NCBI RefSeq assembly: GCF_030462475.1
Contig: NZ_JASMRZ010000030.1
Location: 23,765 to 61,592 of the forward strand
Origin: Variovorax sp. CAN15
GTDB lineage: Bacteria; Pseudomonadota; Gammaproteobacteria; Burkholderiales; Burkholderiaceae_C
Direction: 5' to 3'
DNA length: 37,828 nucleotides
The notes beneath the pieces are model-generated. The model saw nothing but the letters and a program-made list of their open reading frames with translations, ran no database searches and was not told the DNA's origin. Made by a program: the position numbers and the translations under genes. Below are positions 23,393 through 32,178 of this stretch, piece by piece (the first letter of the stretch is position 1; every line of letters starts with the position of its first letter).

Positions 23393-24844
23393 TCAACAGG
23401 TGCCGATCACGTAGTAGTTGGGGCCGGTCTGCTTCAGCGTGGTGATCGCGTAGATGTTCCACAGCCCCATGGACTGGCCCGAGCCATAGGCATAGGTCAG
23501 GCCCCACAGCGCGTAGGCGCGCCCGGCCACGGTGTGCGTGTAGTTGCTCGCGGTGTAGCACGTTCCGCTGCCGGAGCCGCCGAGGGTGGTGCCGCTGGCG
23601 GGCGCCGACATCGCGCCTTCCACGTTGCTCGCGTCGAGCGCGGCCACGGTCCAGCTGTAGGTGGTGGAGGCTGCCAGGCCGGCGTCGGTGTAGCTGGTGG
23701 CGGCCACCGGAGAGGCGTTGACCTTGCTGCCGCCGCGGTACACGTTGTAGCCGCTGGCGCCGCTCACGCCGGCCCAGCCGATCACCATGCTGCTGGCGGT
23801 CGCGCCCGAGGTGCCGACGCCGGTGGGCGCCGGCAGGCCGCTGCCGCCGGAGGAGCCCGTGACACGGTCGATCATGGCCTTCATCGCGGCCATCTGCGGG
23901 CCCGACTTCTTCGCGTAGGCGGCGTTGTCGTAGCCCCACCAGTCCCAGCAGCTGTTGGTGGCCGCCGTGCTGGTCTGCGGATAGATCAGCACGATGTTGT
24001 TGGTGTCGGCCCAGCGGTTGTAGCCGGTCTTGCGCACGTACTGGTCACTCACGTCGGTGTAGTTCTGCTTGCAGCCGTGCAGCACCAGGTGCACGCGGCA
24101 CGAGGTGGTGGTGCAGGCCTGGGGCACGTAGATCCAGCCGGTGGCGGCCATGCCGTGGCCGCTGATGAATTCAGACTGGTTGAACTCGGTGAAGGTGCCG
24201 CCCAGCGTGCCGTTGTTGCGCGGGTTCAGTGGTCCGTAGAGCTGCGTGAGGATCTCGCCCGCGAGGTCGAAGCCGCAGTTGTTGATGTAGGGCGCGGCAG
24301 TGGTGCTGCAGGCGCTGCCATAGTCGTCCGTGACCATCGCGTGGCCGGCGCCGATGTTGTTCTTGTAGACGATGTTGGCCGCGGGCACGAAGCTCTGGTA
24401 GTAGGTCTTCAGGTCGTCCATCACCGCCTGCTTGACGGTGTTGTCCGAGGTGCCCGAGAACATGTAGACCCTGGAGCCGCTCATGTTCGACACCGGGTCG
24501 ATCGCGCCGCTGGCGGCCCAGCTGTTGGTGGTGCTCACGAGCGACGAAACCGGGATGCTGGTGCTGTGGGTCATGCAGCGCCCGGTGGCATTGAGCACCG
24601 AACCTTCGGCGCAGTAGTACGGGCCGCCCGCCACCACGCCCGCACCGCGCTTGAAGGTGGCCGAGTACGCCACGTGCAATTGCACCGCCATGAAGCCGCC
24701 GGCCGACAGGCCCGACACGCTCACCTCCGCCGGGTTGGCGCCGAGAGACGGCAGCGGCACCGCCGCCGTCGCGGCATGCGCCGCCACCGTCATCGCCGCG
24801 GCCGCGGCAAGTCCCTTCCAGTTCTTCCATTTCATCGCTGGCAT
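23393..24844 (-). CDS. Secreted short-chain-length PHA (polyhydroxybutyrate) depolymerase, type 2 catalytic domain
   Basis: A 483-residue exported hydrolase that would cut extracellular polyhydroxyalkanoate into hydroxy-acid monomers and oligomers. A Sec signal (KGLAAAAAMTVAAHAATAA, cleavage near residue 28) leads into the catalytic domain. This has lipase box GLSAG (Ser47), probable Asp134 in FSGTSDNTV, His168 in GAGHAMVTDD, and the oxyanion segment LVLHGCKQ only at residues 253-260. That permuted order defines the type 2 domain. A fibronectin type III-like linker (about 338-425) and a 55-residue Cys-bounded C-terminal domain (CYTASNYTHTVAGRAY...), probably polymer-binding, follow. The start has a clear AAGGAG. 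The gene sits between the transporter's binding-protein gene and livG. Confidence 0.9.
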   Translation of the reverse strand: MPAMKWKNWKGLAAAAAMTVAAHAATAAVPLPSLGANPAEVSVSGLSAGGFMAVQLHVAYSATFKRGAGVVAGGPYYCAEGSVLNATGRCMTHSTSIPVSSLVSTTNSWAASGAIDPVSNMSGSRVYMFSGTSDNTVKQAVMDDLKTYYQSFVPAANIVYKNNIGAGHAMVTDDYGSACSTTAAPYINNCGFDLAGEILTQLYGPLNPRNNGTLGGTFTEFNQSEFISGHGMAATGWIYVPQACTTTSCRVHLVLHGCKQNYTDVSDQYVRKTGYNRWADTNNIVLIYPQTSTAATNSCWDWWGYDNAAYAKKSGPQMAAMKAMIDRVTGSSGGSGLPAPTGVGTSGATASSMVIGWAGVSGASGYNVYRGGSKVNASPVAATSYTDAGLAASTTYSWTVAALDASNVEGAMSAPASGTTLGGSGSGTCYTASNYTHTVAGRAYALWGLTYAYGSGQSMGLWNIYAITTLKQTGPNYYVIGTC

Positions 24845-24892
24845 CGCTGTCTCCTTCTGTTGTGGGTATCGAACGCTTGCTTTGCTGACTGA

Positions 24893-24904
24893 CGAATCGA
24901 TTCG
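24893..24904. promoter_or_regulatory. Perfect 12-bp palindrome upstream of the PHA depolymerase gene
   Basis: CGAATCGATTCG is fully self-complementary and lies about 49-60 bases upstream of the depolymerase ATG, between that start and repeat copy B. It could be an operator giving the depolymerase separate control. I see no sigma54 -24/-12 match in this gap and no convincing sigma70 promoter, so its role is open. Confidence 0.35.
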
Positions 24905-24997
24905 GCCGTGGGAACAACACGCCGCCGCGAAGAAAGGCGCAGGCTGGCGCTTCGCCCGGCGGCCTTCCGGGGCGAAACAGAGAACATTCAAGAAGCA

Positions 24998-25087
24998 CCG
25001 CGGAACCGGCTTTGCCGGGCCGCAGGTGTTGCCCCCGGTAGGGGGTTGGCGCAGCGACACGAAGTGCGCGCAGCCTGGGGGCGAGCT
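24998..25087 (-). repeat. Intergenic repeat, copy B, abutting the binding-protein stop
   Basis: Ninety bases immediately downstream of the ABC substrate-binding gene, homologous to copy A at 19531-19621. Internal hairpins are CCGGC-TTT-GCCGG and CCCCC-GGTA-GGGGG. It would form structured RNA just after the stop codon, between an abundant binding-protein message and the downstream genes; such elements often protect or terminate the upstream message. Confidence 0.75.
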
Positions 25088-25088
25088 C

Positions 25089-26276
25089 TTACCTCTTGTT
25101 CTTGATGGGGATGTCCATCTCTTCGGGTTTGATCTCGTGCACCAGCTCCGGCACGCCCCAGGCGAATGCCGGGTCGACCTTGATCTTGAAGTGGTACATC
25201 GACTGCATCGCCTGGTGGTCTTCCTTGCGGAAGGTCATCTTGCCCTTGGGCGTGTCGAAGCTCATGCCTTCCATGGTGCTGATGAGCTTGTTGGTGTTGG
25301 TGTCGCCGCCCGTCTTCTTGAGCGCGGTCACCACCGCCATCGCGGCCGAGAAGCCGCCGGCCGTGAAGAAGTCCGGCGGCGTCTTGAATTCCTTGTAGTG
25401 GGCCGACACCATCGCGTCGTTCACCGGGTTCTTCGGGATGCCGAAGTAGTAGTAGGCCGCGCCCTCCATGCCCGGCAGCGCCTTGTAGGCGGCCATGGCC
25501 GGAAGGATGTTGCCGCCGGTGGCGATCTCGATGCCGTAGCGCTTGAGGTCGAGGTCGACGATCTTGAACGGGTTGCCCGCGCCGGCCCAGACGATCCAGA
25601 TGATCTTGCGGCCCGGCTGGTCCTTCAGCTTGTCGATCAGGCGCTGTGCGCCGGCGGTGAAGTCGGTGGTGGCGGGCGGCAGGTACTCTTCATGCACCAG
25701 CTTGGCCTTCTTGAGCGCGGAGCCGAAGGCCTTCACGCCGTCGCGGCCGAAGGCGTTGTCCTGTGCGAGTGTGGCGACGGTGACGCCGGGCTTGTCGATT
25801 GCCACCGCGTTGGAGATCGCGTCCTGGCTCGAATTGCGGCCAGTGCGGAAGATGTACTTGTTCCACTTGTCGCCGGTGATCGAGTCGGCCACTGCCGGCT
25901 CGACCAGCAGGATCTTCTTGTATTCCTCCGCCACCGGCAGCATGGCCAGCGCCACGCCCGAGGCGGTCGGGCCGATGGCCAGCGCGGCCTTGTCGTCGGA
26001 ATAGGCCGCCGCCAGCAGCGACTTGCCGAGGTCGGGCTTGCCCTGGTCGTCCTTCTCGATGACGACGATCTTCTTGCCGTTGACCATCATCGTGCCTCCG
26101 GTGGCGTAGTTCAGGCCCATCATCAGGCCGGTCTGCGTCTGCTTGCCGTAGGCTTCCAGCGCGCCCGTCTTGCTGTAGATGTGGGCGATGCGGATTTCGT
26201 TGGACTGAGCCCAGGCCGGAGCGGCGGCTGCGCAGGTGGCAAGCGTGGCAAGGGCAACGAGGTGGCGACGGTTCAT
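25089..26276 (-). CDS. Periplasmic substrate-binding protein of the Liv-type ABC transporter
   Basis: A 395-residue periplasmic-binding protein of the Leu/Ile/Val (Peripla_BP_6) group. The signal peptide MNRRHLVALATLATCAAAAP is cleaved after AWAQ. The mature N-terminus NEIRIAHIYSKTGALEAYG has the family opening, and GPTASGVALAMLPVAEEYKK and IFRTGRNSSQDA line the ligand site. The start ATG (26274-26276) has AGGAGA seven bases upstream. It is the first gene of the transporter/depolymerase block and lies about 20 bases below the predicted sigma54 start site. The usual ligand would be an amino acid; the depolymerase context suggests hydroxybutyrate or oligomers, as an inference. Confidence 0.92.
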   Translation of the reverse strand: MNRRHLVALATLATCAAAAPAWAQSNEIRIAHIYSKTGALEAYGKQTQTGLMMGLNYATGGTMMVNGKKIVVIEKDDQGKPDLGKSLLAAAYSDDKAALAIGPTASGVALAMLPVAEEYKKILLVEPAVADSITGDKWNKYIFRTGRNSSQDAISNAVAIDKPGVTVATLAQDNAFGRDGVKAFGSALKKAKLVHEEYLPPATTDFTAGAQRLIDKLKDQPGRKIIWIVWAGAGNPFKIVDLDLKRYGIEIATGGNILPAMAAYKALPGMEGAAYYYFGIPKNPVNDAMVSAHYKEFKTPPDFFTAGGFSAAMAVVTALKKTGGDTNTNKLISTMEGMSFDTPKGKMTFRKEDHQAMQSMYHFKIKVDPAFAWGVPELVHEIKPEEMDIPIKNKR

Positions 26277-26307
26277 TCTTTGTCTCCTGGAAAAGGTGAC
26301 TGAATAT

Positions 26308-26323
26308 TGCACAGTTCGTGCCA
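26308..26323 (-). promoter_or_regulatory. Sigma54 (-24/-12) promoter of the binding-protein/depolymerase block
   Basis: On the minus strand the sequence TGGCACG-AACT-GTGCA matches the sigma54 consensus TGGCACG-N4-TTGCW at 11 of 12 defined positions, with the invariant GG and GC exactly 10 bases apart. The predicted start site (near 26297) is about 20 bases upstream of the binding-protein ATG and its good ribosome-binding site. An activator-type repeat array lies about 75-135 bases upstream of that start site. Confidence 0.75.
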
Positions 26324-26372
26324 TCCGCTAAGCCATTGATAACAAACGTTTCTCCATTCGGAAGGAACGCTC

Positions 26373-26433
26373 TTCGACTGAATTCAGAACACTTGCGATG
26401 TCTGGATTTCAGTCGAATGTCTGATTTTCAGTC
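26373..26433. promoter_or_regulatory. Likely enhancer (upstream activating sequence) for a sigma54 activator
   Basis: An inverted repeat, TTCGACTGAATTCAGA (26373-26388) against TCTGGATTTCAGTCGAA (26401-26417), shares 10 perfect outer base pairs and an inner CAGA/TCTG match. A third half-site, TCTGATTTTCAGTC (26420-26433), repeats the right arm at 13 of 14 positions, counting one ambiguous site. The array centres about 100-130 bases upstream of the predicted sigma54 start, the usual enhancer distance, and partly overlaps the last codons of the HNH gene. Confidence 0.65.
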
Positions 26434-26696
26434 AGGGTTTTCGCGGAGGCCTTGCGCTCGGCGATCCACTGTTCGAACTGGCGCTCGGCCTGCATCCGGA
26501 ACTCGTTGCGCGCATGGTTGCAGGCCGCATGCGCGAGGCGCCGGTGCTTCGAGGAGCGCACGCCGCCGAAGGTCGAATCCACCAGATGCTCGATGGTGGC
26601 GGACTCGGGGCGCCCCGCGGGTTCGTCGAAGTCCATGGCCAGCCCGCACCAATGGCAGTTGGGCCCGAAGGTGGAGCGCAGTGCCTTGACGCTCAC
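26409..26696 (-). CDS. Small HNH-type nuclease-like protein
   Basis: A 95-residue protein with zinc-finger-like HNH features: CHWCG (C14, C17), IEHLVD (E36, H37), and a C-terminal AACNHARNEF (C59, H61, N64). This is the compact HNH pattern seen in many small bacterial proteins. Start is GTG at 26694-26696, overlapping the stop of the preceding gene as GTGA, so the two are coupled. The last codons overlap the probable enhancer of the binding-protein promoter. Nuclease activity is inferred from the motif only; no restriction or toxin partner is adjacent. Confidence 0.85.
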   Translation of the reverse strand: MSVKALRSTFGPNCHWCGLAMDFDEPAGRPESATIEHLVDSTFGGVRSSKHRRLAHAACNHARNEFRMQAERQFEQWIAERKASAKTLTENQTFD

Positions 26697-27025
26697 AGGT
26701 TCGCGTACTCGAGGATTTCCTGGCCCATCAGCGTGCAGTCATTGCCCGACACGTAGTAGATGAGCCGCATCCGGTACTCGCCCTTGTAGACACTGCCCCA
26801 CACCTCCAGCACCTTGAACTGCTGCTTCTTGTTGGCTGGGTTGCGGATCGGCGGCAGTTCCTTCACGTCGGGGCTGATGCGGATGCGGTCGTCCTCGCCG
26901 AAGTGGAAGGTCAGCAGCTTCTTTGCGCGGGCGACGGCTTCGCCGGAGCACTGGGGCGCGGCGTTGGCCAGGCCGGCGGCGCAGCACGCCGCGGCAAGGA
27001 CGAGGGAACGGATCGGTGTTTTCAT
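26693..27025 (-). CDS. Small secreted protein, function unknown
   Basis: A 110-residue protein with a Sec signal peptide (MKTPIRSLVLAAACCAAGLANA, cleavage after ANA). The mature part starts APQCSGEAVARAKKLLTFHF, has a charged middle (DDRIRISPDVKELPPIRNPA) and ends in strands with YRMRLIYYVSGNDCTLMG; two cysteines could form a disulfide. It is translationally coupled to the downstream HNH gene. I do not recognise a named family. An upstream in-frame ATG at 27088 would place extra residues before the signal peptide, so 27025 is preferred. Confidence 0.8.
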   Translation of the reverse strand: MKTPIRSLVLAAACCAAGLANAAPQCSGEAVARAKKLLTFHFGEDDRIRISPDVKELPPIRNPANKKQQFKVLEVWGSVYKGEYRMRLIYYVSGNDCTLMGQEILEYANL

Positions 27026-27065
27026 TGATGGCGGGGTCACGGAATGACAGGAACGAATGCGATTG

Positions 27066-28190
27066 TCATGTGGGTGTGTCGACGTCATCCCAGGCGCTGT
27101 CCTCGAAGCGCACCAGCCAGTTCAGCACGCGATGGCGCTCCAGCACGACGCCGGCATCGACGCCCTGCACAGGCCCCTGGTCCTTGAGGCGGGCCTGGCG
27201 CACGAGCCAGTGCAGCCGGTAGTGCATGTCCAGCGCATCGAGGATCTCGCCGTTCGAGCGCATCTTCATGGCGTGCATCACGCCTTCCGTGTCGCCGGCC
27301 TCCAGCATCAGCCGCGCGGCCAGCGGCACATCGCAGATGGCCGATGGAAACGGCAGCGCATCGGCCAGCCCCAGCGCCCACTCCAGGACGAACAGGCATT
27401 CGTAGCGCCACACGAACTGCGCCACGGTCGACTCGTCCGGCGCGTCGTCGGCCAGAAAGGCCTGCTCCGCGGGCGACAGGCTGGCCTGCGCCGAGCGCAG
27501 CCGGTCGAACAGCATGCCCGTGGACAGAGGCTCCCCGGTGCCAACTGACTCCGCGCGCGCGGCTACCGCCAGCAGCGCGAACGCCCTGCCCGCCATGTCC
27601 TGCGGCGTGCGCGGGCGCAGCTCCGGCTCGCAGACGAGCGGCGGCAGGTGCGAGGGCACCGCGAGCCGGCGTGCGGCGAGCAGCGCCTCGGTGCGCGCCT
27701 TGCGCTGCCAGGCTTCTTCGGGGTATGGCACCGCGGCCTCGGGATCGGGCTCCTGGCCCCCTGCGGACAGCAGCACCCGTCCGTTTGGGTCGCGAATGTC
27801 GCCATCAGGCAGGAACACGAGCGCATTCGCTCGTTCCGCCCACGACGACAACGCGTCGAGTTGCGACTCGTCGACCGACAGGCTCAGATGCTGCTGCACC
27901 CGCTGGATGTGGCGCATCGCGTGATAGCGGTTGCGCGACATCTCGCCGTCTCCCCTGCTCAGCACGTAGCCCACGAAGCCCGAGAGATGCGGCGCGAGTT
28001 CCGGATCAGACAGGTCGCGGCGCGCATGCAGCGTGTGGGGGAAGTCGAGCGCCGGCACGTCGGCTCGCGTGCAGTAGGCATTGACGAGCACGCCCTCGGC
28101 GTGCTCCGGTGCAGTTGGCGCCGTGGCCGTCGGAGCCGGTGCGTTGGCCGAGCCAGTCAGCGCTTTCAGTCGTGTCAGCAAACCCTTCAT
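27066..28190 (-). CDS. DUF4272 domain-containing protein
   Basis: A 374-residue soluble protein. After an Ala/Pro/Thr-rich N-terminal stretch (about 15-32) it has a first alpha/beta region (VLVNAYCTRADVPALDFPHT). The C-terminal DUF4272-like helical domain includes FVWRYECLFVLEWALGLADA, VLERHRVLNWLVRF and the end WDDVDTPT. The ATG at 28190 has AGAGGA upstream; a farther in-frame ATG (28283) lacks support. It lies between the sigma54 activator and the small secreted protein on the same strand. The family has no established function and nothing here suggests one. Confidence 0.85.
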   Translation of the reverse strand: MKGLLTRLKALTGSANAPAPTATAPTAPEHAEGVLVNAYCTRADVPALDFPHTLHARRDLSDPELAPHLSGFVGYVLSRGDGEMSRNRYHAMRHIQRVQQHLSLSVDESQLDALSSWAERANALVFLPDGDIRDPNGRVLLSAGGQEPDPEAAVPYPEEAWQRKARTEALLAARRLAVPSHLPPLVCEPELRPRTPQDMAGRAFALLAVAARAESVGTGEPLSTGMLFDRLRSAQASLSPAEQAFLADDAPDESTVAQFVWRYECLFVLEWALGLADALPFPSAICDVPLAARLMLEAGDTEGVMHAMKMRSNGEILDALDMHYRLHWLVRQARLKDQGPVQGVDAGVVLERHRVLNWLVRFEDSAWDDVDTPT

Positions 28191-28279
28191 GGAATCCTCT
28201 CCCGTTCGATTGAATCCGGCCGGATCCTGTCGAGATCCGGCAACGTTGGGCGACCTCGGCTGCCATCGGCCGCCGCCGT

Positions 28280-29806
<1,527 letters not shown>

Positions 29807-29840
29807 GCCGGGATCGTAGCGCGGGCAGGACCCGCTCCTT

Positions 29841-29900
29841 AAGCCTTAAGGATTCGCTTCGACGAGCACAGTCCGGAAAAGACCTTCAGGAAGCCTTAAG
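29841..29900. repeat. Direct repeat AAGCCTTAAG in the divergent activator/TetR promoter region
   Basis: Identical 10-mers AAGCCTTAAG lie at 29841-29850 and 29891-29900, exactly 50 bp (about five helical turns) apart. The first overlaps a perfect palindrome CCTTAAGG (29844-29851). They sit 35-95 bases upstream of the sigma54-activator start. Same-face spacing suggests cooperative protein binding, possibly autoregulation. Confidence 0.45.
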
Positions 29901-29902
29901 TT

Positions 29903-29918
29903 AATCAATCGTTTGATT
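29903..29918. promoter_or_regulatory. Palindromic operator before the TetR-RND operon
   Basis: AATCAA-TCGT-TTGATT is a perfect 6-4-6 inverted repeat placed 24 bases upstream of the chosen TetR start. AT-rich symmetric sites of this size next to a tetR-family gene are usually its own operator, so autoregulation of the whole efflux operon is likely. Confidence 0.65.
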
Positions 29919-29941
29919 TTGTGCATGGTGTAATGCCGGGC

Positions 29942-30640
29942 ATGAACGCGAGAGACCCGACCACCCAGGCACCTCGCCGCGCGCCGCGCGCAGACGGCGC
30001 CGAGGCGCGCCACCGGCTGCTGCATACCGCCTTGAGGTTGTTCGCGCAGAAGGGCTTCGCCAAGACTTCCACGCGAGAGATCGCCCGCGAGGCCGAGGTC
30101 AACATCTCGGCCATCAGCTACTACTTCGGCGACAAGGAGGGGCTCTACGCGGCCACCTTCAGCGAACCGATGGGCGGCGACTCCAGCGACCTGATCGCCG
30201 CCTGCAACGTGCCCGGCCAGCCGCTCGAAGCCACGCTGCGCATGTGCATGGTGTCGATGATCGATCCGCTCAAGCAGGGCGAGATCGTGCGGCAATGCAT
30301 ACAGCTGCACATGCGCGAGATGCTCGAGCCCACGAGCCGCTGGGCCGAGGAGCTGGAGCGCGACATCAAGGGACCGCACCGCGCCATCGCCGAGCTGCTG
30401 TGCCGCCACCTGAAGGTGGACCGGGCGGACGACGACATCCACCGCCTGACCTTCGCGATCACCGGGCTGTCGATGCAGCTCTACGTGAGCCAGGACTTCA
30501 TCGAGGCCATCCGCCCCTCGCTGCTGCGCACGCCGCGCGCCATCGACGCCTGGGCCGACCGGCTCACGGCCTATGCGCTGGCGCTGGTCCAGACCGAGGC
30601 CGCGCGCAGGCAGGCCGAGAGAAAGCAGAAGAAACAATGA
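29942..30640 (+). CDS. TetR-family transcriptional regulator, CecR/DUF1956-like
   Basis: A 232-residue repressor. The N-terminal helix-turn-helix (about 23-70) reads HRLLHTALRLFAQKGFAKTS, TREIAREAEVNISAISYYFG and DKEGLYAATF. The C-terminal ligand domain, with RQCIQLHMREMLEPTSRW, resembles the CecR (CerR) group, whose known members control export pumps. Starts at 29942 (MNARDP), 29933 (MPGMNA) or a GTG at 29921 are all possible; none has a strong ribosome-binding site, so leaderless translation is conceivable. It overlaps the outer-membrane factor gene by four bases (ATGA) and likely represses its own operon through 29903-29918. Confidence 0.92.
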   Translation: MNARDPTTQAPRRAPRADGAEARHRLLHTALRLFAQKGFAKTSTREIAREAEVNISAISYYFGDKEGLYAATFSEPMGGDSSDLIAACNVPGQPLEATLRMCMVSMIDPLKQGEIVRQCIQLHMREMLEPTSRWAEELERDIKGPHRAIAELLCRHLKVDRADDDIHRLTFAITGLSMQLYVSQDFIEAIRPSLLRTPRAIDAWADRLTAYALALVQTEAARRQAERKQKKQ

Positions 30641-32178
30641 GAAAACTCCGATTCAGATCCAGACTGACGGCCACCCTCTGCATGGGCGTGGGCATCGGCC
30701 TGTCGGGCTGCTCGCTGACGCGCCCGCCCGCGCAGGTCGAGGCACCGATGCCTGCGCAATGGCACGCCCCCCTGCCTCATGGCGGCTCGCTGGCCTCGCT
30801 GGCCAACTGGTGGAGCCAGCTCGACGATCCGCTGCTGGTCGAACTCATCGCCGCAGCCGAGGTCGCAAGCCCCAACGTCGCGAGCGCCGCCGCGCGCGTG
30901 GCCGAGGCCCGCTTCACACGCGTGCAGGCCGGTGCGGCGCTGCTGCCCAGCCTCGACGGCACAGCCTCCGCAAGCCGAGGGCCGGTGGGCGTCTCCGGCG
31001 GCAGCCCATCAGGGGCGGGTGCGGGCGCGGGTTCGGGTAGCAGCAGCGGCGGCCTGTCTTCCAGCACCCCGATCACCACGCTGCAGGCCGGCCTGCAGTC
31101 GAAGTGGGAAGTCGACCTTTTCGGCCGCCTGCGCGCCGACCGCGACGCCGCCGAAGCCAAGCAGAACAGCGCCAATGCCAAGTGGCACGACGCCCGCGTG
31201 GCGGTAGCGGCCGAGACGGCCAACGCCTATTTCGCCGAGCGCGCCTGCCAGCAGCAGCTGCGTGTGTCCGAATCGGATGCGCGCTCGCGTGCCGAAACCT
31301 CGCGGCTCACCGATCTGTCGGCAAAGGCCGGCTTTACCGCGCCCGCCGATGCGGCACTGGCCCGTGCCAGCGCCTCCGACGCCTCTGGCCGGCTCACGCA
31401 GCAGCGCGCCCAGTGCGCCGTGCAGCGCAAGGCGCTGGTCGCGCTCAGCGGCATCGATGAAAGCACGCTCGAACAGAAGCTCGCGGCAGCGCCGGCGCAG
31501 CGCGCACTGCCGGCCGTGGGCAGCATCGCCAGCGTGCCGGCCGAGGCGATCTCGCAACGCCCCGACGTCTACGCGGCCGAACTCGGCGTGGCATCGGCCA
31601 GCGCCGACGTGGGCTCGGCCGAGGCCGAGCGCTACCCCAAGCTCACGGTGTCGGGCTCCATCGGCCGCTCGCAGTACCGCGTGAGCGGCGCGCGCCAGTC
31701 GCTCGAAACCTGGACTGTGGGTCCCGTCGCGCTGACGGTGCCGCTGCTCGACGGCGGCGCGCGCAAGGCGAACGTCGATGCCGCCAAGGCGCGCTATGCC
31801 GAGGCCGTGTCGCTCTACCGTGCCAACGTGCGGCAGGCCGTGCGCGAAGTCGAGGAGGCGCTGGTCAACCTCGACGCCACGAATACCCGCACGGCAGACG
31901 CCGATGCCGCGGTGAAGAACTACCAGGCCTCCTTCGACGCCGCGCAGGCGCGCTACAGCAGCGGCCTCGCGAGCCTGTTCGAGCTGGAGGACTCGCGGCG
32001 CACGCTGTTCTCGGCGCAGACCGCGCGCGTCTCGCTGCAGCGCGAACGCACCGAGGCATGGGTGGCGCTGTACCGCTCGATGGGCGGAGGCTGGAATCGC
32101 CAGGCCGCCCAGGGTCCCTCTTTCGAATCGTCCTCAATGACCACCTCCCCGGCCGCCAAGGTCGCGACGTCGCCATGA
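30637..32178 (+). CDS. RND efflux outer-membrane factor (NodT/OprM-type lipoprotein)
   Basis: A 513-residue TolC-like outer-membrane channel. The lipoprotein signal ends LSGC (C25), followed by the family's conserved NWWSQLDDPLLVELI. Two repeats of helical-barrel sequence follow; the second repeat shows ISQRPDVYAAELGVASASAD and PLLDGGARKANVDAAKARYA. About residues 117-143 form a Gly/Ser/Ala-rich low-complexity insertion where homologues have a short loop. Both ends overlap neighbours by four bases, so the four-gene operon is tightly coupled. It may also serve the pump at 2699-7053. Confidence 0.94.
   Translation: MRKLRFRSRLTATLCMGVGIGLSGCSLTRPPAQVEAPMPAQWHAPLPHGGSLASLANWWSQLDDPLLVELIAAAEVASPNVASAAARVAEARFTRVQAGAALLPSLDGTASASRGPVGVSGGSPSGAGAGAGSGSSSGGLSSSTPITTLQAGLQSKWEVDLFGRLRADRDAAEAKQNSANAKWHDARVAVAAETANAYFAERACQQQLRVSESDARSRAETSRLTDLSAKAGFTAPADAALARASASDASGRLTQQRAQCAVQRKALVALSGIDESTLEQKLAAAPAQRALPAVGSIASVPAEAISQRPDVYAAELGVASASADVGSAEAERYPKLTVSGSIGRSQYRVSGARQSLETWTVGPVALTVPLLDGGARKANVDAAKARYAEAVSLYRANVRQAVREVEEALVNLDATNTRTADADAAVKNYQASFDAAQARYSSGLASLFELEDSRRTLFSAQTARVSLQRERTEAWVALYRSMGGGWNRQAAQGPSFESSSMTTSPAAKVATSP

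Noticed and set aside
24845..24997. A second sigma54 promoter directly before the PHA depolymerase
   Set aside because: I looked for GG-N10-GC in the minus-strand leader and found no TGGC/TTGC-like pair; only the CGAATCGATTCG palindrome is notable.
26409..26696. HNH protein as part of a defence or toxin system
   Set aside because: No methyltransferase, immunity gene, phage gene or composition shift is nearby; neighbours are housekeeping-like small genes.
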